A DNA stretch of 64,000 bases from positions 18,750,001-18,814,000 of the forward strand of contig NC_083388.1 in the NCBI RefSeq assembly GCF_031755915.1. Direction: 5' to 3'. The notes beneath the pieces were generated by a model. That model saw only the letters and a list, made by a program, of their open reading frames with translations, did not search any database and had not been told where the DNA came from. A program made the position numbers and the translations under genes. Numbering within the stretch: position 1 is the stretch's first letter; the number at the start of each line of letters is the position of its first letter. This stretch comes from Ziziphus jujuba (lineage: Eukaryota > Streptophyta > Magnoliopsida > Rosales > Rhamnaceae). Shown here piece after piece: positions 27,705 through 39,161 of this stretch.

Positions 27705-27740
<36 letters not shown>
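27705..27740. repeat. (GA)n microsatellite in the transporter 5' region
   Basis: A 36-base GA run about 370 bases upstream of the transporter start codon, reading (TC)n on the transcript strand. It may lie in a 5' UTR or a 5' UTR intron. GA/CT tracts at this place can act as BPC-bound elements in plants (family knowledge, not shown here). Confidence 0.85.
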
Positions 27741-27743
<3 letters not shown>

Positions 27744-28881
27744 CCTGAATTCTGATTGAGAATGCGATGGGCAGCTGAAAATGAACGAAACAGCGTTGCT
27801 TAAGAAGGATACGATTGAAGCCCAAAATAAATATATGAATGTCTGAATTTAAATCAAGTGCAGCATTAATGGCGGTGAGCATTACATTCACAGCATCACC
27901 ATGTTCACGTCGTTAAAGAAAAACAAAAATAAAAATAATAATAATAATAATGAAAAAGGAAAATTAATAAAATAATAATTGGCAGAAAAGTAATTGAAAA
28001 TGGAAAATTAAAGTGTGTTGGAATATTTGACTTTTATGCTTTTTATTTCAGATTCAGCGACCCCTTATTCGACGCCGTAGAATTTGTGTATAATGGAATT
28101 TTTATATTTTAATAAAATTTCCAAAAAATGAAAAGAAAAACAAATTTGTAAAAATTACTTTTAATACTTTGGAAAATGGGCCCCATTAATATTGCCAGAT
28201 TGGTTTTCTTCCGTTTCTGACCCTCGATTTATAAACATTGCAAGATTACCAAATTATACAATGATTTTTTTTTTACCATTTTCCTTCCACTATTAACAAG
28301 GGGTTCGGTAAAGACACAATTTCTCTGATCTTTTACCATTTTTTTCCCAAAAAAAATATATTAATAAATGCTATAATGGATTTGTCAATTATATTCTTTT
28401 CTTTCTTTGACCCTTATAGTGATAAATAATCCAAATCAGACAATTATTACTAACATACTATACCGCCAAATATTGTAGTTGACAATTTAATCGCATATTT
28501 GCATATATCTCTTTACTAATTCTAACAACATTACAATAAAAATATGATACACCTTTTTTTTCCTAGTTCATTAATAGTTAGTTATTTAAGATATCTTTAT
28601 TGTTGAATGATTACCAAAAAAATAAGACATAAGAGTCTGAAAGTAAATGGCAAAGCATGATTTAACGAAATACACTGATATTAAATTTAATACACATATA
28701 AGTGATTTAAAAAGGACTGAAATTTAAATATAAAAATAAAAATATCAATCAATGTTAAAATATTTTGTTTGGTAGGATTAAAGTATGCAAATCAGATTGA
28801 CTTGTATATAAACTCGACTTCTTAGCTGTAAGCTCAAATTATTAATTTGTAAATGCATATAATATTTTTATATATTACACA
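27741..28881. other. Upstream region of the transporter and AT-rich spacer
   Basis: Contains the transporter promoter side (AAT repeats near 27930-27950). From about 28080 to 28881 it is plain AT-rich spacer. No gene seen. Confidence 0.55.
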
Positions 28882-28886
28882 TATGG

Positions 28887-29417
28887 TGTTAGAGTTGGGC
28901 CTAGGTCTACAAGTGTGAGTGATTTAGGTTTTCCGTTGTTGAGTTTTGATATAATATTATTTATTTATTTATTTAAATAAAATAATATTTTTGATAATAA
29001 TGGGAGAGAGTTTTACGGGAGAATAACTTCTTGGGGAGAGTTTGAAGGTTACACGAACTGCAACGTTCTTTTCAATTTTAATTTTTGGAAGGAAATACAG
29101 GAAAAAAAAATAGTGGTAAAGTGAAGATACACAGAGAGTTTGAAGAGGAAAGCTTCAGACGTGCTGAATCTGAAAACTTTTGCAGCCGTTGTATCCTGGG
29201 AGATGTTCGCTACAAAACTCCTGCACCGGTGGGCGTAAAACGTCTTAAGGACACTGTGGTATCACACAGGCCTCGGTCAACCTTTCTAGAAAGTAGATCA
29301 ATTTCAAAAACCTACAGGTTCTAAAATGCTTTATTTATTTTGTATTTATTTTTATTTATTTTGTATTAAATTGTCCACATGTATTTACATATATTCATCT
29401 ATGATATTTTCCCAACA
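28887..29417 (+). repeat. Left LTR of the copia element
   Basis: 531 bases, TGTTAG...CCCAACA, matching 35208-35738 with about 24 substitutions, most of them transitions, and no net length change. Both LTRs contain a TGGTATCA motif (left 29257-29264) that resembles a primer-binding site but lies inside the LTR. Confidence 0.97.
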
Positions 29418-30662
29418 ATTTTAAGACGTTTTATTAATTTTTATATATGTAAATATAATGTAGAAATTTAAGTTGTTTATTATGTTATTGTTTACTGTGT
29501 ATATATTGCATTTTTATGCTTATATATATATATATTGATTAAATATTTCCATGTGTGTTTCACCGTTGAAACAAGAGAAGAAAAGAAAAAAAAATTTATT
29601 AAACCCGTGGGTATAAAAAAAATTTATGGGTAATTATTAATTTTTTGTTTTTGATCAAAAATCTTTCCAAAATTGAATTGCCCATAAATTTTTAAACATT
29701 TTGGTGTATTTTTGGTAATTTTTTGGCCACTGGGAGAGTGGAAAAGAGAAGGAAAATTGTTGCTGGGTCGTATGACCCGTTTACCAGAGAAACCGGGTCA
29801 AAATGACCCGGTTGAAAGTTGAAGAAGAAAAGAAATAGGGTTTGGGCTGTATCTGAAAGGTTGGACCGGTTTTTCTAATGCTATTGGGTCAGGCCTAGTT
29901 TTAAAGCCCAGACCAGGTTAGAACAGGCTACTGTTCAACCTAGGATCCAGGCCCGATTGAGATCAAGGCCCAAGAGAACGGGTCCAATGGCTAATGGGCT
30001 TACCGCGTGTCGCCAAAACAATGAGCCACGTGTCGCCTAACGGGTGGAACACGTGTCGACCTGACACAGATGACACGTGTCTCCTTATCGGACGGCCACG
30101 TTTCATGCTCTGGATAGTCCACGTGTTGACCTGCTATAGGTGACACGTGTCTGTCTCTAGTAGCGACACGTGTCGTAAATAGTGCCAACATGATCGCCAC
30201 GTGGCATATCCACGTCATCAATGTGATGATGTGGCCTAGTGCCACGTCAGCATGGTTATGACGTGGCAGTGACACGTCACCAGGATAATCACGTGGCGGG
30301 GCACCACGTCAGCGGTCTGATGACATGGCATGGTGTCGCGCGTGTCAAGCAATGACGTGGTGTGGTGCCACGTTAGCACTGTGATTATGTGGCGGGTGCC
30401 ACGTCAGCGGTATGATGACGTGGCAGGGATGCCACGTCAGCCCTGTGGCCATGCCACGTCAGCATGGTGACACGTGCATGAACAATACCGGTGAATAGTG
30501 ACTATAAATAGTATTGTGGGGTGTATATAGTAATTTTTTGTGGTGTATTCAGAAACCCTAAAAATCATTTTTTGTGTGTTTTCCTTATGGAAATTGCATA
30601 TAATTAGTTTGTTAATATAGAAAATAACAACTAATTGATTTCTGTTTTGTGATGTTACAGAA
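29418..30662 (+). other. Copia 5' leader (between left LTR and gag)
   Basis: A long untranslated leader. 29418-29760 is AT-rich. 29760-29990 is rich in GACCCGGTT/GGGTC-type words. 30003-30477 is an ACGT array. 30503 on has a TATA box and an AT-rich run to the gag ATG. The bases just before gag (gatgttacag) look like a splice acceptor, so part of the leader may be an intron. Confidence 0.7.
30003..30510 (+). promoter_or_regulatory. ACGT-core array plus TATA box inside the copia leader
   Basis: I count 21 ACGT cores in about 450 bases (first in CCACGTGTC near 30027, last in CACGTGC near 30472). Flanks fall into three types: GACACGTGTC palindromes (left half), GTGCCACGTCAGC, and its partner GATGACGTGGC (right half). 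ACGT cores are the known binding core of plant bZIP and bHLH factors (G-box, ABRE, CCACGTCA). ACTATAAATAG (TATAAATA at 30503-30510) follows at once, about 150 bases before the gag ATG. The layout looks like a proximal promoter, but activity is inferred only. Confidence 0.65.
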
Positions 30663-33600
30663 ATGGCAAGTGGAGACAACAGGACTGTGCCCACTCAGAA
30701 TTCTGGAATTCAGATGCCTCTTTCTGCTAGTCATGCAGAGAAATCTGAGAAGTTTAATGGAGCAAACTTCAAAAGATGGCAGCAGACGATGCTATTTTAT
30801 TTGACCACCCTGGGACTTGCGCGGTACTTGACTGAAGATGCGCCACCCAGTAATGAAGAGAGTGATAAGGAGACTCTCATGGCGGTGGATGCATGGAATA
30901 ATTTCGATTACTTATGTCGGAATTATGTCCTGAATGGCCTGTCTGATGCCCTGTATGGTGTATACTGTGGCACGAAATCAGCAAAGAAGCTGTGGGAAAC
31001 ACTGGACCGAAAGTACAAGACCGAGAATGCAGGTTCAGGAAAGTTTATTACAGGCCGATTCTTGGATTACATGATGGTGGATGCAAAGCCAATAATGAAT
31101 CAAGTACATGAGTTGCAAGTGCTGATTCAGGAAATGCTTGCTGAAGGGATGATAATGAATGAAGCATTGCAAGTGGCCTGCATGATTGAGAAACTACCTC
31201 CGAGTTGGAGTAACTTCAGGAATTATCTGAAGCACAAGAGAAAGGAGATGGATATAGAGGCTCTTATTAGCAAGCTTCGCATAGAAGATGATAACAAGAA
31301 GTTTGATAAGAGAACTTCGAAGGCCGTGTTGAAGGCTAATGTTGTGGAGCATGGTCAGGGCTCCAAGAATAAGAAGCAAATTGGAAAAGCTTCTAAGCTA
31401 GGGCCAAAAGGAGGAATCTCCAAGAAGGCCAAATTTCAAGGCAGGTGCTTCAACTGTGACAAGATGGGTCACAGAGCTACTGAATGTAGGCTGCCAAAAA
31501 GAAAGAGGAATCAGGCACAAGTGATGGAAGACATCACTAAAGAGGTTGACGATATTGACCTAAGTGCTGTGATATCTGAGGTGAACTTGCTGGGATCTAA
31601 TCCTAGAGAATGGTGGATAGATACTGGTGCGACCCGCCACGTGTGTTCGGATAGGAGTATGTTCACTTCCTTCAAACCAAAGAAGAATGGGGAGAAGCTA
31701 TTTATGGGTAACTCCGCTACCTCAGAAATCCAAGGTGAGGGCAAAGTAATCCTGAATATGACCTCGGGGAAAGAGCTGACTCTGAATAATGTATTGTATG
31801 TTCCAGACATTCGCAAGAATCTGGTATCTGGATCGCTACTGAGTAAACATGGTTTTCGCTTAGTGTTTGAGTCAGACAAGGTTATTTTGTCTAAATTTGG
31901 GATGTTTGTGGGAAAGGGCTATGTAGTCAATGGTTTATTTAAGCTGAATGTAATGACTGTAAAGCCTAAAGAAATGAATAAAGCTAGTAGTTCTTCTGTT
32001 TACTTGCTTGAGTCTTCCATTTTATGGCATGGTAGACTAGGACATGTTAATTTTAATTCTCTGCGGAGATTAATTAACTTAAATCATATTCCCACATTTG
32101 AAATTGATTCCAATCATAAGTGTGAAACTTGTGTGGAAGCAAAATTAACGAGGTCATCATATCAAACAATTGATAGAAATAACGAACCTTTGGATTTAAT
32201 ACATAGTGATATATGTGATTTAAAATTCGCACCGGCTAGAGGTGGTAATAAGTATTTTATCACCTTTATTGATGATAGCACGAAATACTGCCATGTATAC
32301 TTGCTTAAAAGCAAGGATGAGGCTATAGAGAAATTTATTCTCTATAAAAGGAAGTTGAGAATCAACTCAACAGGAAAGTTAAAGTGATCAGAAGTGATCG
32401 TGGTAGAGAGTATGTAACTCCTTTCGGAGAGTATTGTGCTCAACATGGCATAATACATGAAGTTACTCCACCATATTCGCCACAATCAAATGGTGTGGCT
32501 GAACCGAAAAATAGAACCTTGAAAGAAATGATGAATGCAATGTTGATAAGTTCCGGAGTACCTCAGAACTTGTGGGGGGAAGCCATTTTATCGGCAAATG
32601 ACCTTTTAAATAAGGTGCCCCGAAAAGATAAGGTAAAGACACCTTATGAGGTATGGAAGGGAAGACAACCCTCCTACAAATATTTACAAGTGTGGGGGTG
32701 TCTAGCTAAAGTAGTAGCATCTACACCTAAAAAGGTGAAGATAGGTCTCAAAACTGTTGATTGCATCTTCATAGGATATGCACAAAATAGTAATGCATAT
32801 CAGTTTCTCGTGTATAGGTCAGAAATTTCTGATATACACAAGAACACAATAATGGAATCGAGAAATGCATCATTTTTCGAACACATTTTTCCATATAAAG
32901 TGGAAGAAGGACCGAGTACGTCTAAATGAACTTATGATACTATTTATGATGATAATCATGATAGTGATCAAGAACAAGAAACTGAAGTTGAGCTTAGACG
33001 TAGCAAGAGAGTAAGAACTGAAAATTCCTACGGTCCGGATTTTCTTACTTATATGCTAGAAAGTGAACCTCAAAGCTTCCAAGAGGCCATAAATTCTCCT
33101 GAAAGGAATTTATGGAAAGAAGCGGTTAAAAGTGAAATTGATTCCATCCTGCAGAATCACACTTGGGAGTTGGTAGATCTTCCTCCAGGTTGTAAACCTT
33201 TGGGTTACAAATGGATTTTTAAAAGAAAGATGAAAGCAGATGGAACAATAGATAAATACAAGGTAAGGCGATAAATACAAGGTAAGGCTTGTAATTAAGG
33301 GATACAAGCAAAAGGAAGGCCTTGATTATTTTGACACTTATTCTCCAGTAACGAGGATAAATTCTATAAGGATGGTACTGGCAATCGCAGCATTGCGGGA
33401 TCTTGCAGTACATCAAATGGATGTGAAAACAGCGTTTCTGAATGGAGATCTAGAGGAAGAGATCTACATAGAGCAACCTGAGGGTTTTACTGCTCCAGGA
33501 CAAGAAAGGAAAGTTTGTAGATTGGTAAAGTCCTTATATGGACTTAAACAAGCTCCAAAGCAATGGCATCAAAAATTTGATAATGCCATGCTAAAAGATG

Positions 33601-34656
33601 GGTTCAAAATAAATGAATGTGACAAGTGTATCTATGTAAAAGATACAGAGAATGGATATGTTATTCTATGTTTGTATGTAGATGACATACTCATAGTAGG
33701 TAGTGACGACAATATGGTCCGAACTACAAAAGCCATGTTAAATTCTAAATTTGACATGAAAGATATGGGGTTTGCAGATGTGATTTTAGGTATGAAAATC
33801 ATGAGAACTTCGAATGGAATCATTCTTAGTCAAACTCATTATGTAGATAAAATACTGGCTAAGTTTAGTAATGATGATACTAGTATAGCCAGAACACTCC
33901 ATAGATATGAGTTTACGCTTATCCAAAAATAAAGGAGAAGGTGTATCTCAAGTAGAATATGCTAGGGTGATTGGAAGTTTGATGTAGTTGATGAGTTGTA
34001 CCAGACCAGACTTAGCCTACGCAATAAGTAGACTAAGTAGATACACGAGTAATCCAAATGAAGATCATTGGAAAGGGATCGTTAGAGTACTAAGATATTT
34101 ACAATATACTCGTGAATACGGACTGCACTATACAAGATATCCTGCTGTATTAGAAGGATACAGTGATGCAAATTGGATATCAGATATAAAGGATTCAAAA
34201 TCCACTAGTGGCTATGTATTCACATTAGCAGGTGCAGTTATGACATGGAAGTCCTCGAAACAAACTGTGATAGCTCGATCCACTATGGAATTCGAGTTTA
34301 TTGCTCTAGATAAATGTGGTGAAGAGGCAAAATGGGTACACCAATTTTTAGAGGACATTCTGAGGTGGCCTAAACCTGTGCCAGCAATAAGTTTACATTG
34401 TGATAGTCAATTTGCGATTGGCAGGGCACAGAATATTATGTATAATGGAAAGTCTAGACACATTCGTCGTAGACACAATTCCATTAGACAATTAATCTCA
34501 ACTGGAGTTATCTCAATAGACTATGTAAAGTCAAAAGATAACATTGCGGATCCGCTAACCAAAGGGTTAAATAGAGAACTAGTTGAGAAGTCATCGAGGG
34601 GAATGGGATTGAAGCCCGTGAATAAAGTCAATACGATGGAAACACAACCTAGTTGA
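30663..34656 (+). pseudogene. Degenerate copia gag-pol polyprotein
   Basis: Read in order. 30663-32387: gag with CCHC knuckle (CFNCDKMGHRATEC, from residue 262), protease (WWIDTGATRH, D320) and the integrase HHCC domain and core start. A one-base deletion near 32350 shifts the frame. 32384-32929: the rest of integrase, with the catalytic Glu kept in GVAEPKNRT, then a TGA. After an interruption, reverse transcriptase starts near 33053. A 19-bp tandem duplication (33251-33288) breaks it at the stop near 33272. 33372-33932 carries YVDD intact, then another frame break and a TAG just before 33988. 33988-34656: RNase H, ending NTMETQPS. The breaks make it non-autonomous. No envelope-like gene follows. 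Confidence 0.92.
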
Positions 34657-35207
34657 CTGGAGATCCCAAGATCTAGGTTCAATGGGATAACTCAATTGTA
34701 AAGACTAGTATGGATCACTGTGGGGGGTTAATCCTCTGCCCATTCCTATGATGAAACAGTGATAAAAAGAAGTTAAGCATAAAAGTATGCTTTTAATGAT
34801 TCCTATAAGCATGTGTTTAGTAATCTATGCATAGGTATGCTGATTATAAAAGAAATAGGAATCATCTATGTGAGAGAGAAGAGTGGCCGCTTCAAAGGAG
34901 AATTGTTTAGGGCACAATTCTTTAGAAACTCTCGCAGAACCAGGGAGGTGTTCAGGGCCAAAAATGAACACAACAGTGAGAACTGAAGTGTATCAGGAAG
35001 GAATCATGTGTGGGCTATGTTGTCATTTACACAAAAGACGAAATGGTTCAAAGATATCGTTTCTACCATAAGTCAGTAAAGAAAATGTAGTCTCTCAAGG
35101 GAAGGCTCAAAGAGTAATATCTACCTATCCTATGCAGGTTCCGACTGTAGAGCTTTACCACTAAAGTCATGTTTGTATTTTTAAATCAAATCATTCATGT
35201 GGAGGAT
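34657..35207 (+). other. Copia 3' untranslated region with polypurine tract
   Basis: Non-coding sequence from the RNase H stop to the right LTR. The last bases, tgtggagga at about 35199-35206, are the likely polypurine tract that primes plus-strand synthesis; TGTTAG of the LTR follows after one base. Confidence 0.75.
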
Positions 35208-35738
35208 TGTTAGAATTGGGCCTAGGCCCACAAGTGTGAATGATTTAGGTTTTCGGTTGTTGAGTTTTGATATAATATTTTTTATTTATTTATTTAAATA
35301 AAATAATATTTTTGATAATAGTGGGAGAGAGTTTTACGGGAGAATAACTCCTTGGGGAGATTTTAAAGGTTACAAGAATTGCAACGTTCCTTTCAATTTT
35401 AATTTTTGGAAAGAAATACAGGGAAAAAAAATAGTAGTAAAGTGAAGATACACAGAGAGTTCGAAGAGGAAAGCTTCAGAAGTGCTGAATCTGAAAGCTT
35501 TTACAGCCGTTGTATCCTGGGAGACGTTCGCTACAAAACTCCTGCACCAGTGGGCGTAAAACGTCTTAAGGACACTGTGGTATCACACAGGCCTCGGTCA
35601 ACCTTTCTAGAAAGTAGATCAATTTCAAAGACCTACAGATTCTAAAATGCTTTATTTATTTTGTATTTATTTTTATTTATTTTGTATTAAATTGTCCACA
35701 TGTATTTACATATATTCATCTATGATATTTTCCCAACA
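35208..35738 (+). repeat. Right LTR of the copia element
   Basis: 531 bases, same ends as the left LTR, directly followed by the second TATGG. Confidence 0.97.
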
Positions 35739-35743
35739 TATGG

Positions 35744-36460
35744 TAACCATGAATAATTAGATCTACTAACCCAAACTTAACATATACCTTAAATTGAAAT
35801 CATGATATCATGAAAAACACTTTACTCTTTTTTTTTCTTTTTTTTTTTTTTTTATTGATTGAAAAAAAGCATTACTTAAAAAACATGCACACAACAACAA
35901 CTCAAAATGAACTAGTATTTTATTCTATTTGTTTTGACGTATAATGTATAGTACTAAGTCATAATTTTCGAACAAATTTAACTTAATTTAAATTTAACTT
36001 GGTTCAATTCTAATAGTACTTTATTATTTTCTTCACATTGTCTTTTACTCTCCTAAACTTATATGATACAATATATTAAAATTTATTTCTGCCTTTCAAA
36101 AATAAGAAATAACATATAATGATAATGATTACATTAAGTTCTAATGCAAAATCAATTATCATCAAATTTTTTTTTTCAAAAAATTTAAACTATCACAAAA
36201 TGGATATGCTTGTACATGTGAATCTAACAAAAATATATACAAACCAAAAGCAATGATTTGCAAAGCAGTTTCTATAGGAATAAAGTAGCAGCAGTGTAAA
36301 GGTAGATGAAATATGAACTAATTGATGTTTCTTTTCCATTATTATCTCTAGGAGATGATTGTTGTACTTTGCAAATTTCACTTTCGCTCAATGAGGTTGC
36401 AATTTGCATGAGTACTCCAAATTAATTATCTCCTATATGCATGACAAAATGGAAATTGGT
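35744..36460. other. AT-rich spacer and first half of a diverged duplicated segment
   Basis: 35744-36230 is AT-rich with a poly-T run at 35835-35853. From about 36240 to 36460 the sequence (agtagcagcag, gatgattgtt, caaatttca, caatgaggttgca, gcatga) matches about 38113-38330 in the same order. Confidence 0.55.
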
Positions 36461-38425
36461 ATAAGCCTTTGCTGGAGAGTCTTTTCGACAAGGATTCAAT
36501 AAACAACACCTTTAAAATATTTTGGGCAAATGAATCCGTGGAAGACAAGCTAATATGGATCGGGAGTTCCTCAGGAAAGGTTTATAAGCTTCTTAATTCG
36601 ACCAATGCGGGAAGTCTCGAACCGGTGGCGTTGTCTGTGGAAAAGCAACATTCATGATAGATTAAAGTTTTTCATGTGGAAGCTCTCATCTAATGGCCTC
36701 CCAGTGCGCTCAACTCTCCTCAAACGTAATTGGGCGGTGGATGATTCCAACTGCCCCCATGGCTGTGAGTATATTGAAGACAAACTTCATTTGTTCTTTC
36801 ACTGCATCGTAGCTAAGGCTCTTTGGTTGGCTTCTCCTTCGAGCATCAAGTGGGAGGACTACCATCTATCTAACTTGGAATCCTACCTTGAAAGGCTAGT
36901 CACATCGGCCTGAACACTGCCAGTCCATCCCGACGACGGTAACATGTTTTTCCTTTTTGCTGTGCTTATTCTCGATACCATTTGGAAGCTGCGAAACAGG
37001 TTAGTTCTTTAAAGGGCAAGGTTTTTGCTTGAGGAGAAAGTTAGAGGACTTTGTTTACCAGGTTTGAAGAGCATAAGAAGGTCACGGCCAACACATCAGG
37101 TCCCCTTATCAATTGCACTCTCAATTTGGAAGCTTATAACTCATAGCGTCGTCCCCTGAACGGAGTCATTAAGATTAACTGCTATGCTTCTGTCAAGAAT
37201 GGTGTTGCGAGTATTGGGGTGGTGGTTAGGAATCATGAGGGAAGAGTTATAAAAGTCAAAAAGCTGAAGGAAAACATCGATATTCCCAAAGCTGTAGAAG
37301 CTTTTGCCATTCTCAAAGCCGATTCCTTGGCTATTGAAGACGGATTCCTCAATCTTTGCTCTGAAAGCGACGCCAAAGCTGTCATTCAAAACCTTATCGA
37401 CCAAGTAAACTCCTCTGGACACTAGTCTATCTCAGGATCATTAATAAAGTCTTAGATTTGTGTTCTAACTTCCATTCTATCTGTTTTGCTTGGATCCTAA
37501 GGAATGAGAACAAATTAGCCTACATAAATGATTGTAATGGTGGCATATCCCCTCTTTTGATTTCAAAAGATTTTGTAGAGGTGATGAATCAGGAAAGTGG
37601 TTCTACTACCACAACCTGATAACGGATAGCATGTTTGTTGTATGTTTGCCTCCTTTTTTTTTTCTTTTTTTTTTTTTTTTTTGTTAATACTACTCGCCTA
37701 AAAAACTGTTTCATCTACAAAAAAAAAAAAAAAAAAAAAAAAATACGAACAGGCCCGTATATATTTAGACTCTGGGCTACGACTGTCTAGCCTGTATACA
37801 ATCCCTGTGAGGCCCATCCGAAGCGCAGGTTATAAATTAAAACACTGTACACATTATTTCTTTTAATAACAAATATAAATGATATTTATCGATTTTAATA
37901 ACATTTTTTCAAATAACAAATATAAATGATATTTATCAATTTTAATAACATTTTTTAATGCAAATTTAAACTTGATTTATCAATTACCTAATACAAATTT
38001 ACTATTTTCATTGTCATAAAATATTTTAAAATATATTACTGGAATATTTTTTTAAATTCTAAAAATATAAATTCAATTTACCAGATATGTTTTTAACATA
38101 AATATTATCCAGACCCAAAAACAATGGTTGGAAAAACAGTTTCAATCGCAAGAAAGTAGCAGCAGCAGCAACATAAAATAAAAGTAGATCATACTTTGAT
38201 TTAACTGATTTTTTTTTTTTTTTCCTTTATTACCTCTGGGTGATGATTGTTTTACTCGTAAATTTCAATTTTGTTCAATGAGATTGCATGTATTGACTCC
38301 CACAATAAGCATGATATATGTTTCAATTAGAAAAAAAAAAAAAAAAATCGTACTGACTAGTGAGTGACTCGTATATTTCGACTTTTCGCTACGAATGTGT
38401 AAAATCCCTGTAAAACACCATATAC
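36240..38425 (+). repeat. Diverged direct duplication A-B / A'-B'; A and B separated by a LINE insertion
   Basis: Segment A (about 36240-36460) resembles A' (about 38113-38330). Segment B (about 37744-37820: cgtatatatttagac..gctacga..aatccctgt) resembles B' (about 38345-38425). A' and B' lie next to each other with only a short A run between; A and B are separated by the LINE fragment with its poly(A) tail. The primed pair therefore looks like the uninterrupted version. Similarity is judged by eye and is moderate. Confidence 0.6.
36461..37743 (+). mobile_element. 5'-truncated LINE (L1-type) 3' fragment with poly(A) tail
   Basis: Starting near 36465, the end of an ORF2 is readable: a tail of RT-connected sequence (36469-36657), a zf-RVT-like Cys/His region (36605-36913: FFMWKLSSNGLP..., CPHGC, LFFHC) and a plant-LINE RNase H domain (about 37150-37425: INCYASVKNGVASIGVVVRNHEG, AEAFAILKA, ESDAKAV). 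Stops and frame breaks separate the pieces. The usual first catalytic Asp of RNase H (NCDAS in related elements) is Tyr here. A 3' UTR and 25 A residues (37719-37743) end it. No clear target duplication was found. Confidence 0.85.
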
Positions 38426-39161
38426 ACTCACCTTTTAGTATGACAAAATATAAAAAGTGTGTGTATGTAACATGTAGTTTCTTTATTATGTGTATAAGGC
38501 TCGTTATTGGTGGGTACAGGGTGTGAAAGCCCACCTTTTCTAAGTGACTCAATCAAAAGTTCAAAACCCTCCAATCAAAAAGAGAAAAAAAGAAAAAAGC
38601 AACTCAAAACCAAACCATTCAATTGCCACATAAAGCCTTAGCTTGAATAAGCCATGTTCTAATATTTTCTTTCTTTTTCTAGTAGTCAAGTGAAAGTGAC
38701 TGTTTGGGCTTTTGAGGGAGTTATTGGTGTGATTAAATTATGCACAATTTTTTAGACGGTTAAGTAATTGATTTGAGAGTTTGATCATCTTGGGTCATCT
38801 TGAAGAGTTTGTTAAATGACAAAGTTTGTGTCTTTTAACTATTTTTGGTTTATAATACCTCCAAACCATGTCATACACATTTGTAGAAATCAAGCAGCTC
38901 TTTTTTCTCATCTTATAAAATAACACCATCAACATTACGATTAATAAATTGGATACAACCAAACGTAAACAAAGGTAATTACATTAACCAAAAGGTTTTC
39001 AATGTGAAAGGCTCAGCGGGGGCTATTTTGCCACCACAGCATCGTAGAGCCAAAGTCTAAAAACCTTCAAAACTACCACTTTGCCCTCTTTTAACACTTA
39101 GCAAGAAGCAGATTCATATAGTATAATACAAAAATCAATCTAACATAATCTATTTTTGAAA
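37744..39161. other. Spacer and expansin 3' flank
   Basis: Holds B, A' and B' of the duplication, an aaataacaaatataaatgatatttatc repeat (about 37866 and 37913), A/T homopolymers, and from about 38900 probably the expansin 3' UTR. No gene seen. Confidence 0.55.

Larger units (their letters stand above)
28882..35743 (+). mobile_element. Complete Ty1/copia LTR retrotransposon with TATGG target duplication
   Basis: Element 28887-35738 (6,852 bases), flanked by the 5-bp direct repeat TATGG at 28882-28886 and 35739-35743. Two 531-bp LTRs start TGTTAG and end CCCAACA. Between them are a 1.2-kb leader, a gag-pol region in the order gag, protease, integrase, reverse transcriptase, RNase H (the copia order), and a purine-rich tract before the right LTR. 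By eye the LTRs differ at about 24 of 531 positions, so the insertion is not very recent. Coding is broken in several places. I see no canonical initiator-Met tRNA primer-binding site right after the left LTR. Clade (Tork/TNT1-like) is a guess. Confidence 0.96.

Noticed and set aside
30000..30275. 91-codon minus-strand frame in the copia leader
   Set aside because: A by-product of the repeated ACGT words; antisense to the element and with no recognisable domain.
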